Both the position numbers and the translations under genes were made by a program. The notes under the pieces are model-generated. The model had not been told where the DNA came from and made no database searches. It was given only the letters and a program-made list of their open reading frames with translations. 64,000 nt of DNA from Galdieria partita (taxonomy: Eukaryota; Rhodophyta; Bangiophyceae; Galdieriales; Galdieriaceae), in contig BQMJ01000059.1 in assembly GCA_025991245.1 (NCBI GenBank), positions 1 to 64,000 on the forward strand. The letters are read 5' to 3'. This document shows positions 13,571 to 25,457 of this stretch, piece after piece (position 1 is the stretch's first letter; every line of letters begins with the position of its first letter).

Positions 13571-15414
13571 TATTTTACTTTGTTCACTTAATCTTGAATC
13601 TTTACAAATCATAATGCTACTCTCCAACAAAATGAATTGAGTATATACGTAGCTCCTTCTTTGCTTCTATGCTTGAATTGTTCTTGTGATTCAAAACCCA
13701 TCTGTCTATGGTTACAATTCTACTATATTTGTATCCATTTAGGCAATTAAATTGGAGTCGAAACCCAATTCTTCTTTATAAGGATGTTTCGAATCCATTT
13801 TACACAGAGGAACTTTTAAAATTGTCGATTGCCCAGTTCATTCGAGTTGAATCATTTCTGTAAGTTCCAAGTATACTATATTATTTCCAGTTGATGGACA
13901 TCAAAATGGCTATGATGAAGATAATGATGGCTGTTACACTGGTAGTCTTCTTGAATTCCTTAACAAATGAACTTTGAGTTTTGGTTGAAAATTTTTAAGC
14001 CTCATGTTATCTATGCTCAAAAGGGTTCAACTTAGAATCACTTGGTCGGCTTCACAATGTGTACTCTTACGACATAACTTTCTTGTTCAATTTTTATTTT
14101 TTAAGAATAATTGAATTGAGATATTCTTCGTCAGATAGGCTTTTTTGTTCATATATTAGAAAGCAGTTGATTTTTTGTTCCTGTTTTTTCTATTACTACT
14201 GTCTTTCTTCCTTCTGTGTTTAGACATAAAGTTGGACTATCGTTTGAATCCAATTGTTACTTAGTGGCTTCTCCTTGTATAGTATGATGATCTCTATTGT
14301 GCAATCTCTTGGCCTTTTTTTTGTTGCTACTTTTTGCGACTTTTCACTATTCGAGGAATAATGAATGTATTCTCTTTCTGTTCTATACTCTCTTACACAC
14401 TGCTAAAGTTTCAAAGTTTTGCTAAAAAAAGTTTTAAGACGAGAAGAGTTTCAATGACACATGAAACAGAATGAAAAAATAACAGCTAAATGTTTACCTT
14501 TTGAGTATACAAAGTCCTAAAAACCAACAACTTTCTTTAGAATTCTTGATCTTCCGAGCAAAATTCATCAATCAATAGAATAATTCAGGAAATTCTCTTT
14601 GAGTAGTATCTGATTGAAAGAGTTATATTCCTCTTTCCTTCACCATGCATATTTCTTTGCAAACAATCTATAGATATCGTGAATATCGGTAAAAGAACTG
14701 AAATGAAAAGATAGAGCATGTATGATTCACCGAACTCAATGTGTTGGCAAATTTGGATTCAAAATATTTCCCTAAGCAGCTTTAGAATGTGGAATATTCA
14801 TCAAATATGATATATCTTTGAAGCAATCTTTTTTATTTCATCTCATTCACTCAATCCTTTACTAGACAAATTGTTTCGAATACAATATTTTTCAAGATCT
14901 CTGCACTTTGTCAATTTATCGTAGTGTTCAAGGTTTGTTCTCGTAGCGAATATTTCTTCCTTTGCTTTAGTTTTCAAAATACTTTGGATATTTATCAAAC
15001 GATCTATTTAGTTTGCTTTTATGTTTTCGCCAATATAGATAAAATAAATCTTTCCATAAGTAAGTATTTACAACTATCTCAGGTCAAAAGGAGTCGACAA
15101 TGTTACTATTCCAGAAATATCCTCTTTAACACTATTCTTATCTGTAGAACAAAGAATGTTCAAAGCTACGGTAATTCTTTCCAAAAAGCTCCCACTTTCC
15201 ATTCGTAGCAAAGCTTCTCCAGACATTCGTTTCTTCTTTCCAATTCTGGGCTTTGAATTGACCATGGTCGTTTGCACTCCAAGTGCTATCCTCAGGTAAA
15301 GGCAATGAGGAAACAAGCAAAAATGGCACAAAGACTTTTTCTACGATCAAATTGAGTCTAATTGTGCTTTTTGCAGAGCAGGAGTAGCTTTTGAAGTTCG
15401 CAGCCCAGTTTTCA

Positions 15415-15760
15415 AGGGCGGTCTCTTCTCTCCATTTGGAAAATCAGACCTTTACTAGACATAAACTGACTAACAAGAAACCGGCAGGGTATCCAATCAA
15501 GACAGAATCAATTTTGAATGTAGATAAGGACCTCGATGACTGAAGTAAAAACGAGGATTCTTAACAACATCACAAGACATCTACAAGTGACAAGTATTCA
15601 AACTCAAAGACAACTAGGAGCCTCATTAGCTAGGCGATTTTTCACGATATTACGCATATTAAATACCTTCATAGACGCCAAAACATAAGGATCAACAGTT
15701 CTCAATGTGGTTCTGAGCTGCAAAGTACATAAATTGGGACCGAAAGGGTACCTTTGTATG
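15415..15760. repeat. Dispersed subtelomeric repeat, copy 3
   Basis: CTCTCCATTTGGAAAATCAG, CATAAACTGACTAACAAGAA and AATCAATTTTGAATGTA follow the order of copies 1 and 2, but the 3' part is shortened. It lies about 500 bp upstream of the first ATPase gene. Between it and that gene (15760-16269) I see no gene. Confidence 0.5.
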
Positions 15761-16269
15761 CCACATAAAACTCAAGGTTAAAGCCCATTCATTGAAGGCT
15801 AAGACCAAACGAATAAACGGTTTCGACAATACTCAAAAAGAATCAAAAACTTCTATATGCAATTTTCAAAAGATTTCTTGTTAAAATTCGAACAAGGAAA
15901 AGTCTATAAGGAAACTTACTTTAAAAAGGGTGTCAGTAAAGCTACTTAGCCATGAGTTCCGCAACCACAATAAAGAAACGATTGCGAGAAGCCAATACAG
16001 GTGTGCGTTGGTTATCTTTGGAAGTTACAAACCATATAGTTTCTTGGCAAAAAGTTAACCGAGTTTTTTAGAAAGCTTTATTGACAAAGAGCTTAAGCCA
16101 AATACTGCTAAATAAAACTGAAAAAGGAAAGATAAATATATTTCATAAAATGAAACATATACGTGATAGTTTATGATTCTTCCAATACCAAAGTAAGTTT
16201 ATTTTTAGTGCTATTTATCTTTTCATAATCGAGAAATTCTTTGAAGCACCAATGGTCTTATATAATTAC

Positions 16270-16293
16270 CGATTTTCCTTTTGGCGACGATGA
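16270..16293 (+). promoter_or_regulatory. Start-context motif shared by two ATPase genes
   Basis: CGATTTTCC followed by TTTTGGCGACGATGA immediately precedes and includes the ATG at 16290. The same core, TTTTGGCGACGATGA, stands at the ATG of the diverged copy at 19932. The proteins diverge strongly just after it, so a transcription or translation signal, or a conversion remnant, is more likely than coding constraint. Confidence 0.5.
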
Positions 16294-18950
16294 CGAGTTT
16301 GGGTGGAAGGAATCGTGTTCGCTATTCAGGGATAGAATATCCTCTTATCAACCGAGAATCAGCGATATTACAAGTTTTGGAAGCTTTTGAATCTTCCTTT
16401 GTTTTCGATGAAAGAGGTATACCTCAAACTCCTCGACCTCATGTGTGCTATGCTCCCCAAATGTATGGGAGTGGCAAAAGCGCATTTGGGGAGAACTTCC
16501 GAAGGTTCCTTTCCATCAACAAAGAACGTATTTTGCGTTATGTAGATACTATGAAGAAGTTTCCTGGCTTTGCAAAGGGAGAAAATGTAGGAGAACGTGC
16601 TCTACACGCTCTGTTAAACGAGACTTTATATGTTGTGTTGAGTCTTCTCGATGTTCCTGACGGGAATCGCTTTCAAACTACGCTTTTGGAGTGGATAAGC
16701 GAGAAAGCTCTTTCCCAGTTACCAAACGGTGCAGATTTACTTTCTCAAGTTCTTTCCTGTATTGGTAATCCAAAAGAATGGCTTCAGAAACTCTTGCAAG
16801 TCACCAAGAAACGTTATTTATATTTGTTTATTGACGAAATTGGATCTTTAGAAGAATACGAATTCACATTGTTTAAGGATTTGATGGTTACACAAGGAGC
16901 AAGTCGAGTGCACAACGTGTATCGTGCCTTTTTTAGAGTTTTATCAATTGTTGTAAGTCAACCTTTTGTCATTTGTATTGTTGCGGGGAGATCGGATTGT
17001 ATAATTAGTAGAGAAGAGGATGCAATGCCTTCCCGAATAGCGTTAAATTTTCTTCGGTTGGATCCTTTTTCAGAAGCAACTGTCAAGTACTTTATACAGA
17101 ATGCTACTTGTCATAATGAACCTATTCTAAAAGTATTATTTCCTAGTCATTCTGAAGGACACGATTGGTTCTTCAAACAAGTGTATGATTATACAGGTGG
17201 TGTTCCTTACTATGTTGTTCATGTTTTAAATGAATTGGGAAAGGCATGTGAACGTTGGAATAGTTTATGTGATCTTTCAGAGGATGAAATGAAAGTGAAA
17301 ATGGAAAGAATTGCTCCGACTACTTCTCTCGTAGTAACTCTTTCTCGTATGACACCCGAATCAATGATTGTTTTTTCTTCTATGCTTCTTGCGAGTATAT
17401 TTGAATTTCGTATTCCAAAGAGAGAGATTCTATTTGGTGGTTTAGGAAGTTATCCTGAATATGTTTTGGATATTGCCAACCATTTTGGTTTTTATTATAT
17501 GAGTTGCTCGAGAAATGAACAAGACGAAGCAAGCAGGATACTTGTTGAAGACAACTATGAAACATTTTTCAAGTTGGTTTTTCCAAAGATTGTACTAAAG
17601 CATATTCAATCGCGATATTGGAATATTCCTCCTTTTCGTTTTATTTGTAGTTTATTTTCATCGATCAGTCGATTGGATTCACTTTCCAGTCGTGGTTTCA
17701 AATTTGAAATTATATTTACTCTTATTCTTTATGTTCGATGGTGTTTCTGTTCCAAACTAGGAGAATTGAGTATATTTCGACATAGTTTTGTCGAACATAT
17801 ATCAATAGAATCTACTGAAACCATTGACAGTTTAAAAGTGGATCCTATTCCCAATTATGTTCCAGCATTTAGTTCGACAATGAGTGGAATCCATAGTGGT
17901 AACGAAGAAACTTACAATGTCAATGCTTGGAAACCATTTTTTGAAAAGTATTTATCAAAAGATGGAATATTTATTCCTATTCGACAAAATTCCAATGGAC
18001 CTGATGTTCTTATTCGAGTAACCGATATGAAAGACAATTCTTTCCTTGCTATTCAAGGTGAATCTTCTTCAGATCAAACACCTATGGACACTGAAACCAC
18101 CAAGAAGAGAGTATATTTGATGGGTATTGCATTGAAATGTTTTCAGTTGTCAAGTTCTGGTGTTGGACGTTCAATGATTAAGGCAGAAGTTGCCAAATTT
18201 TTACATCCAGTGGCGTCACAGCTTGAATTGGTGCAGAATGATTTAACAGCCATTCAGTTGATTGTAAGCAACAAGTATATTGAAGAAGTTTCCAGACAAT
18301 TTAGGAATAATCAGAATTGGATATTGAATAGTGGAGTTTATTATGAAGACAATAATAATAATATTGTTTACAGTTCTATCAACTCTGAGATACAACCACA
18401 GAATATACGAGAAGAGTGGTTATGGATACCTCCTCATTGTCAAGTTGTAGTATGTTCCACTACATCTTTGCGAACTTTTTTAGGTTGCAAGGCTAGTGAA
18501 GATCTTGAAAGAGTATTTGGAGAAAATGCTGGATGGTTGGAACAACTGAAACCACTTTATGATTTGTTGAGCAATTCGTTTGTAGATTTATTAAGACGTA
18601 TTCCATTTGAAGAATCTGAAAGGAATAGTGGAAGGATGGAAAGAAGAAATACTCGTCCAAGGATGGATATGAATGTGATGCAAGTGGAAGATACGAGAGG
18701 AGAATCAACTATTTCTGTTGCGAGCTCAGTGCAAGTTTCTTTTGACTGGATGAACTTTTTGAAAGTATATTGTCATTTAACTGAGGAAGAATCAACTCAA
18801 TGTTACGAATGTCTATGCAAGTTTTCGGAGCGAGACATGGGAGTCATAGACTCGAACATATTAGAGCAAATGGGTATTGATGATTCCTTGTTGCAATTCA
18901 AAGTTGTTGCTGGTATGAGAACTTATATAAAAGATAGGCAAAGTACCTGA
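16290..18950 (+). CDS. ATPase / nuclease-fold-like / SAM-like protein, copy 1 (intact)
   Basis: A single exon of 886 aa, starting at the ATG at 16290 because of the shared start context. Residues about 20-330 form a P-loop ATPase: Walker A-like APQMYGSGKS (55-64, with the first Gly of GxxxxGK[ST] missing) and Walker B YLFIDE (178-183), followed by a helical region with TGGVPYYV. Residues about 540-650 contain IFIPIRQNSNGPDVLI and, after a short gap, FLAIQGE. That spacing resembles the PD-(D/E)XK-type domain behind the ATPases of Crinkler/RHS proteins, but the expected lysine position holds Glu. A basic linker (RMERRNTRPRMDMNVMQ, about 782-798) leads to a 65-aa SAM-like end (FDWMNFL ... LEQMGIDDS). 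Large ATPase families of prokaryotic ancestry are known from Galdieria; membership is my inference. The substrate is unknown. The core is almost identical to the copy at 28348, the end is not. Confidence 0.85.
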   Translation: MTSLGGRNRVRYSGIEYPLINRESAILQVLEAFESSFVFDERGIPQTPRPHVCYAPQMYGSGKSAFGENFRRFLSINKERILRYVDTMKKFPGFAKGENVGERALHALLNETLYVVLSLLDVPDGNRFQTTLLEWISEKALSQLPNGADLLSQVLSCIGNPKEWLQKLLQVTKKRYLYLFIDEIGSLEEYEFTLFKDLMVTQGASRVHNVYRAFFRVLSIVVSQPFVICIVAGRSDCIISREEDAMPSRIALNFLRLDPFSEATVKYFIQNATCHNEPILKVLFPSHSEGHDWFFKQVYDYTGGVPYYVVHVLNELGKACERWNSLCDLSEDEMKVKMERIAPTTSLVVTLSRMTPESMIVFSSMLLASIFEFRIPKREILFGGLGSYPEYVLDIANHFGFYYMSCSRNEQDEASRILVEDNYETFFKLVFPKIVLKHIQSRYWNIPPFRFICSLFSSISRLDSLSSRGFKFEIIFTLILYVRWCFCSKLGELSIFRHSFVEHISIESTETIDSLKVDPIPNYVPAFSSTMSGIHSGNEETYNVNAWKPFFEKYLSKDGIFIPIRQNSNGPDVLIRVTDMKDNSFLAIQGESSSDQTPMDTETTKKRVYLMGIALKCFQLSSSGVGRSMIKAEVAKFLHPVASQLELVQNDLTAIQLIVSNKYIEEVSRQFRNNQNWILNSGVYYEDNNNNIVYSSINSEIQPQNIREEWLWIPPHCQVVVCSTTSLRTFLGCKASEDLERVFGENAGWLEQLKPLYDLLSNSFVDLLRRIPFEESERNSGRMERRNTRPRMDMNVMQVEDTRGESTISVASSVQVSFDWMNFLKVYCHLTEEESTQCYECLCKFSERDMGVIDSNILEQMGIDDSLLQFKVVAGMRTYIKDRQST

Positions 18951-19533
18951 GTTTTTTATATCCAAGTTTCGCTTCGTTTTGAGTTTCTCTATCACACTTT
19001 ATGATCTTTATAGAGTTGAATGCACGTGGAGAATATGAAAAAGCTGTCAGTTGTTCACTTCTTATATAATACTCAACATCTTGTAGTGTATCATACAGGA
19101 GAATGACTTGGAAGACACAAGTTCATTTGTTTAAACATTTGTATCTCTTTCTCTGAAAGTATTTCACATATGGTACTCTCTATTTGAACTATGCAATATC
19201 CTCTTTTTTGGACTGAAATGGTTCTCATGACGATATCTCTCAAGCCCTTTGGTCTCTGTTGTGCTGCCCTTTATGGAAAAGAACAGTTACTTTGATCAAC
19301 CAAAATTGACAAAAACAGTATAAAACAAGTTTCTATTGTCTATAACTGTTGTAAAAAAAGTGACAAAGAGATCAAGCTGCAGTAGAAACTATTCCATTGG
19401 GACCGTTATTCAAGGTTTCCTCGAGTGGGCTTGGAATAACATCTCTTTATCTAGATAGTACAAGATACTTGTACAAGATTATTTGTGAAAACTTAAAGCG
19501 CTATAAACGAGGTCTTTGAAAACTGGTATCTTG

Positions 19534-19574
<41 letters not shown>

Positions 19575-19931
19575 CACAGGAGTCAGTAAAGTACAATTGC
19601 AGAGAAAAGTACCGCATTGCAAGGACCAAATACAGATGTCTCCAAATACTATGCTCAAAGGTGTCTTTTGATCTCGCATATCTACTATGAACACAAGAGT
19701 CGTTCTTGATAGAGATATATCTCTTTCTTAAAGCTCTAATAACTGTTGAATACAACAGCTGGAAAGGTATCTGGACGAACGAAGACACAGCACAAGTTTC
19801 TGCTCATATTTCAAAGACACTCTTCTTTGAATTCAACAACAGAAAGTACAACACCCGACGCACAAGTATGGAACTAAGTGTCCTTCGAAATATCCTTTTT
19901 AACGCATATTATCGATTTCGTTTTGGCGACG
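18951..19931. other. Spacer between ATPase copies 1 and 2
   Basis: No gene is seen. The first ~500 bp align with 37586-38130 downstream of the decayed copy near 37 kb (shared TATATAATACTCAACAT, ACAGGAGAATGACT and AAACTATTCCATT phrases). The last ~350 bp contain phrases also found before copy 1, such as GTCAGTAAAG near 15940 and 19582. Confidence 0.6.
19536..19572. repeat. (GA)n microsatellite
   Basis: About 18 uninterrupted GA dinucleotides lie in the spacer upstream of ATPase copy 2. Confidence 0.95.
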
Positions 19932-19935
19932 ATGA
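19913..19935 (+). promoter_or_regulatory. Start-context motif, second occurrence
   Basis: CGATTTCG followed by TTTTGGCGACGATGA includes the ATG at 19932 and repeats the motif found at 16270-16293. Confidence 0.5.
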
Positions 19936-22033
19936 TATTCGGTGATAAGTGGGTTCCTCGTGACACGTTCGAGCCTGTTGTTGTGGGTCGTGAAGAGGAT
20001 GCGTACCTCGTTACAGAAGAACTTTACGAACTTCACAATAACCGAAAGCAACTTAAGGGTCAGTTAAGCAGTACCTATTACCGTTTGACGATCCCATTCG
20101 CGCCTCATATGTTTGGATCCGGCAAGACTACTTTTTGTATCAACTATTTGGAGTTGATACGGAGGTTGAGTGAAACTCCCCTTGCGTCTGTTGCTTCGAA
20201 CTCTTCCAGGAATGAGTTTTTGGATAAGTTGAAAGATTCGGCTTTCTTGTACGTTGACTTGAGAGAACTTGAACGAACCGACCCTGAGGAAAGAAGTCTA
20301 AAATGGGCAATCTACTACTTGATGGTCAAGAACGCCTGCTCTCGAATTGGTGTTCCAGTTATGCGAAAGAGACAAGCCTTAGAAACTGTGGAAATGGAAC
20401 CCTCAAATCTAGTAGCACTGTTGCGAGATAAATTAAACATTCCTACCAATCAATATCTTCTTGTGGTGTTTGATGAGATTGGTGCTCTAGACGAAAGTTA
20501 CGGTGAATTTGATTTCAGACGGACCCAAGATGGTAAAGTTTTTCCATACAACGACTTCTTTCGTATTCTTTGAGAACTCTGTCTAGAGGACAATCTATTC
20601 TTTATTGTTGTTGGGAAAAGCAAGGGTTTAAGAATTAAGAATTCTGTAGCTTTTGGACCAAGGGTGTTACTGCACTTTATTTCGTTATCACCTTTAAGAT
20701 CTTCCAATATCGTTGAATTCCTTGAAAAGAGCCATCTCAAAGGACAGGTTCAATATCGAATCTGTGATATTCTATGTAGTTCTTCTTTTTCAGTAAATGA
20801 ACTGGCAGAGGCACTATTGGAATCTACCGGTGGAGTCCCTGGTTTGCTTGCACGTGCAGTGAATATGCTTTTGAATTATGTACAAACAAGAAGACATCCT
20901 TTTATGTTGAAAGAAGAATGTTTATCATGTATGAATGAGGATGATTTCCAAAGAATCTGTGCTGAACCGTTTATACAATACATATCAACTTCAGACGAGG
21001 ATAAAAAGACTGAATTTGGCATATTATTGATGATGGCTCTGTTTCATATACCTTTCAAAGTAGATGATGCACTAAACTCGGAATCTTATTTGTTTGACGC
21101 TGTTAATGAAATGAGACTCTATCGATATCCGATTGATCAGGATACTTTTCAAGTGCTGATTCCAAAGGTTTTCGTTGGAAACTTTGAGCATCTATCATCT
21201 CTCTCGTTATTGGAAAAGATACTTCTTGGATCACTCAAATTACAGCCAGTTGATTGTTTCTTTTCTTCAGAGTGTCGAGTATTTGAAGGAATTGTTGCTA
21301 TCGACTTATTTTGATGCTTTCGTCCAAAATACGAAATGAGTTTAGGGAGTTGTTGTGTCAGTTATCCCCCGTATTTAAAGAAATGAAACTTCCTGTCGGG
21401 GAACCTTTACCTCTTGATTACATGAGATCTGTTGGTGTTTCTGAATCAAGGAGTGAATCAAATAAGAAACAGAAAATTTATGGAAGTAATGAATGGAACA
21501 AGAATATTCAAGAAGCACTTTATTTTGACAGGGTTTATATTCCAGTAGACGCCAATTCTCATAGTCCTGATATTATGTTCAAATTACAATCTCCCGTTGA
21601 TTCTAAAGTTCTTATTGTGGGAGTTGCGTGTAAAGGTCGTTGGAAATCGGAACGAATTGGCTGGTCAGATATTGTTGAAGAAGCTAAAAAGTTTCTTGTT
21701 CCTATTCATGACCAAGGTTTATCCAACGCACCTGATAAGATTCATTGTATGCTTATTGTAGTTAGTACAAAATTGGCATTCAACGTTGCAAGCGAGTTGG
21801 GTGATCAAAGTCGTTGTTACAGTAGTGGAATGTCTATTGAAAGTGAATCTTTTACGATTCCTTCCAATTGTGAGCTTGTTATTCTTTGTGAAAGAGATGT
21901 AGAAATGCTCATTGACAAAGAAATATTGAATGGACTTGAAAGAGCATTCTCTTCTACTGATCGTCCCCTTTTTGGGGATTTTGGACCCGACTTACTTCGA
22001 AGAGTTCGTCACAGTTTCTTAAGTTGGCAATAA
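19932..22033 (+). pseudogene. ATPase / nuclease-fold-like protein, copy 2 (interrupted)
   Basis: A diverged relative of copy 1 without the SAM-like end. The ATPase has APHMFGSGKTT (about residues 58-68) and Walker B LLVVFDEIG (about 178-186). The frame is cut by TGA at 20571, exactly where FFRIL aligns with FFRVL of copy 1, and the same frame then continues as ELCLEDNLFFIVVGKSKG, matching copy 1's next beta strand. A second break near 21311 shifts the frame. The last part has VYIPV, SPDIMF and VGVACKGR, so here the lysine expected for a PD-(D/E)XK core is present, and it ends in PDLLRRVRHSFLSWQ. A GT-AG interval of 54 nt (20533-20586) would remove the TGA in phase, but it would also remove conserved sequence. 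It is either a young pseudogene or an unusual gene. Confidence 0.7.
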
Positions 22034-22397
22034 AGTTTGAATTCTTATATTCAGTTGTTCATTCGATAATTATCTCTGGAACATTTGAATTAAATATATT
22101 TGAAATGTACTAGTGGTGTTCTAAAATGTGTCATGATTGTCATAGAACAGTGTCGAAAGTCATCTAATCACCTAAATCACTCGTCATTCTTTTTCACAGA
22201 TTCTTTCAATCACAGAGTGTATGTATAAAAGAGTATTAACTGTTTACTTTTCTTATCACGAGAACATAGCTTAGAATATTGTTATCTTTATGCTACTTGC
22301 AAATACAATGTCAGAGACCATATTGAGTTTGATCATTCATATCTTTGCAATTGACAACTCTGTTTGAATGAAGTCCAACTGGTGCAACTATCAAAGG
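22034..22397. other. Spacer, no gene seen
   Basis: AT-rich DNA after ATPase copy 2. It runs into the direct repeat at 22398 without any recognisable gene. Confidence 0.5.
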
Positions 22398-22742
22398 GGA
22401 CTAGTTGGACACTCTGGAGCTGTCAACTTATAGTTTCGTTTTATTTGAAGCAAAGATCCGAGAAGAAAATGTGCAGGTAAGATATAATTTATTCCAAGAA
22501 GGAATTGAAAGTATTCTATCAAGCTACGCACGTAATTGGATTGAATGAATGCTCCAAGAAAATATTGATCGTATTTTTCAAGAAGAAAGATACGCACGCC
22601 TTTTTAGAGAAAATTATGCAAAGTTGTGATGGAATCATAGAAACCGGTTGATCATGAATCCGGACAAAGTGATATGCGCAACTTGATAGTCATTTAAAAA
22701 TGAATCAATGGATGTTTTAGCACTCAATCAATCATTTATTAT
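22398..22742 (+). repeat. Long direct repeat, left copy
   Basis: It starts with GGACTAGTTGGACACTCTGG and ends with CACTCAATCAATCATTTATT. It matches 26891-27262 over its whole length (shared AATTTATTCCAAGAAGGAAT, GATTGAATGAATGCTCC and AAGAAAGATACGCACGCCTT). The two copies flank the ATPase gene at 23794. No terminal inverted repeats or transposase are visible. Confidence 0.85.
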
Positions 22743-23793
22743 AAGCTACCCAAAACCAACTCGTAATCATAACAACATTTGACATTTTACCTTTGAATAA
22801 AGTCTTCAAATTGTTATTCAAACAATTTCTTGGAAATATGTTAGGTCCTTTGCTTTTACAGAATGACATTTCGTACAACTCGACCTTGGTTGTTTTATAG
22901 TTTGTTGACCTACTGTTGTTTCAAAACTCTTGCATATATTGTCTTGAGATGATATCGCTCCATGTGAGTGTTGTCTGAGAAGAAACAGCTTCTCTTCAAT
23001 GACTTGCAAATTGGTGTTTAGTTCAAATGAATTCATTCTATGGATGTCTTGAAGAGCAGTATTTTTACTTATTGTCACTTAAGAAAGCAAAACAAATTGA
23101 GCCTGACGGAAAAAGACTTTAAATGAAAATCCCTTTTGGTAAATAGTCAAAACTTGCCATATATATAGTGCGTCAACATTTTTTGGAAAACAAAGCAATC
23201 ATCTGAAAATAAACCAGACAAATACATTGTAAACGATTCTTATTGAGACGATAAACTGTATGAGAGTATCAGACAAACCAATTCTGGGTAAGTTGAAAGC
23301 ATATTTTTCATCAGAAAGATTCAAAGTTTGTGTTAGAAATGCTTATCGACTATATGCAAGGGAGTCGTTTCTATCTTAGCATACGATGCACTTTGGCAAT
23401 TTTCGTAAACAATGAACAAATGTCAAGGATAATCCTAGAATGCTGTATATAGTTATTATCAAGACATAAAAATGGAATAAGTAACAACGTGCTTTTTCAA
23501 ATTTTACAACATTCTAAACATGGTAACTAAGAGAAGGTAGTACAATATTTCTCTTTGAAACAGCAAGTCAAACACCATCAATAGTGGGAAATAAAATTAC
23601 TCAAATTGTAGCTTTCACTTGTTCGTTGAAAGACAATTTTTCTAATCAAACATACTTAGTTTAAACTTTGTGAAACTTGTAGGGTTTTCTTTGTTTACAA
23701 ACAACAATTCAGTAGACAATGACTGTATCATTATTGATTGGCTTTAGAGCAATCCTCCATCCATCGGGCTTCGAGATTGTGAGATAACGTTGG
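22743..23793. other. Spacer before ATPase copy 3, no gene seen
   Basis: About 1 kb of AT-rich DNA between the left direct repeat and the start of the divergent ATPase gene. Presumably it contains that gene's promoter, but no recognisable motif stands out, and the start-context motif of copies 1 and 2 is absent. Confidence 0.5.
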
Positions 23794-25457
23794 ATGGTTG
23801 CAATGCTTGTTGGTTGCTTTGCTTGTTCGTTTCATTCTACGTGTCTTTCCCGAGCCAATGTTCAGTATCCATTCAAAGCTATGGTGTTTTGTAGAACCAA
23901 AGAGTGTCATTTATGGAATAGAAGCTTTACAAAGGCGTTGTCTTGTTTTGACAAGAAGCGTTCTAATTTTGGTCGTCGAAGAGTTATTCTTGCCTCAATC
24001 ATAAATGGTCGTGACAGGGACAGTGAAAGATATGTTGACTTTAGAGAGATATTTGTACAAGACGATGTTAAAATTGACGAAAAGTTTAGCAACGTATGGT
24101 TGACAAACTTGCCTTATCTTCAACAAGAGTGTTTGTTCAAAACTGTTGCGTCAGTTCTTGGAGAAAAAATACAAGTAGGAGGTAAAGTTTTCAAAGTTGG
24201 AGAAGAAACTTTTGAAGACGTTGCACCGTTGCTTGTTCCCAAGAAGTTTCCCGAAGATTTTCCAGTTCAGCCAAGTCCTGGTAATATTTCGAGAATCTTT
24301 CTGAGACGAGAGTTTATCAAGAGGTGGAATAGACACATTGAAAGTCTTGATGCAAAAGGTTGCAGTCCTCCACCCCAGCAGATCATAGTTTCTGCAGCTA
24401 GTGGTCTAGGAAAGAGCGTAGAGCTCTATATGGCGGCTGTGTTTTCAAGGCATTGCAGGATTCCCCTGCAGTATATTGGAAACGCAGAGGCGTGGTTGAA
24501 GAACTGTAGCAACATCTCTCAAATGGTTTCCCGTTACTTGAAAATGTTGCTTTTTATGAATGCAGACATTTTAGAAGAAATGCCAAGCTTCGAGTCATCT
24601 TGGTATCGTTCTTTGAATGGTGCCCCCCTTAAAGATGTCATTTATTTTGCCATGAAAGTGAAAAATATATCTCTGGCTTCAGATATTCGAGATATTATGA
24701 TGATGCTTGCACCACGCAATTTGTTGATTGTAGATGAACATAATGCGTTGTGGAGCGAGTTTGGTAGTAACATAAATAGATGGCCGGATTTTTTCCAGTT
24801 TTACACTGAGTTTGAAGTAATGAAAACAGTAAGTCATGGTTCTCTCTTGTTTTATAGTGACTTTTTCATTTACTTGAATAGCCTTATTGTGGAGTTCTTC
24901 TTGCAGGTTCACAGCATCATCAATTTGAAGATAATTTGCGTAGTGGTTATGGAGATGTCAAACACTATTTGGAGCCGCTAGGTTTCAAAGAGTTTGACTT
25001 GTGGGAAGAGTTACCTGATTATCCCTCTATTCTTCGTCAACATTCAGATGAAATCGTCGAACTTACTGGGTTGGTGCCTATAATGATAGCTAAAATGGTA
25101 GCTCTGGCCAACGATCATCCTGATGCTAGTTTTGAAGATTTGAGGGTTGAATTCACCGCAAAAGTGTATTGTGAAATGATGAGAAGGCATAATGACTATC
25201 TCGATGGACTTAGCTCTGAAAGAGAAAAGAGAAATTTTGATTCGATGCTTTATAAGCTATTCATGGATAGAACTAAACCCAACATTACTATTGCAGACGG
25301 AGTATATATTAGTCGAGGTTTATTAGTTGTAGTGGATCGCATCTACTTACGCTTTTATAATAGCGTTGCACGCGACATCTTGTTATCCTCTTTCTGTGAA
25401 AGATATGCTTCTGAGAAGTACTTGGCTGAACTTGCTGAACGTTATCGAAATGGATAG
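23794..25457 (+). CDS. Divergent P-loop ATPase, RHS-like, copy 3 (one intron)
   Basis: Two exons (23794-24828 and 24882-25457) encode about 536 aa. The 53-nt intron (GTAAGT ... GAATAG) is fixed by phase and by the join, which gives VLLAGSQHHQFEDNL, a typical strand after Walker B. The first ~75 residues are rich in Ser, Arg and Lys with few acidic residues and could be an organelle-targeting peptide. Walker A-like ASGLGKS lies near residue 205 and Walker B LLIVDEHN near 310. The pattern is closer to trypanosome RHS-type ATPases (family knowledge) than to copies 1 and 4. The frame ends at TAG 25455, but the same frame continues with protein-like text, so the true C-terminus may be lost. Its function is not known. 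Confidence 0.7.

Noticed and set aside
584-16000. Many open frames of 60-140 codons on both strands
   Set aside because: T- and A-rich composition explains them; reading frames are not kept between the repeat copies, and none shows a recognisable motif or a splice pattern.
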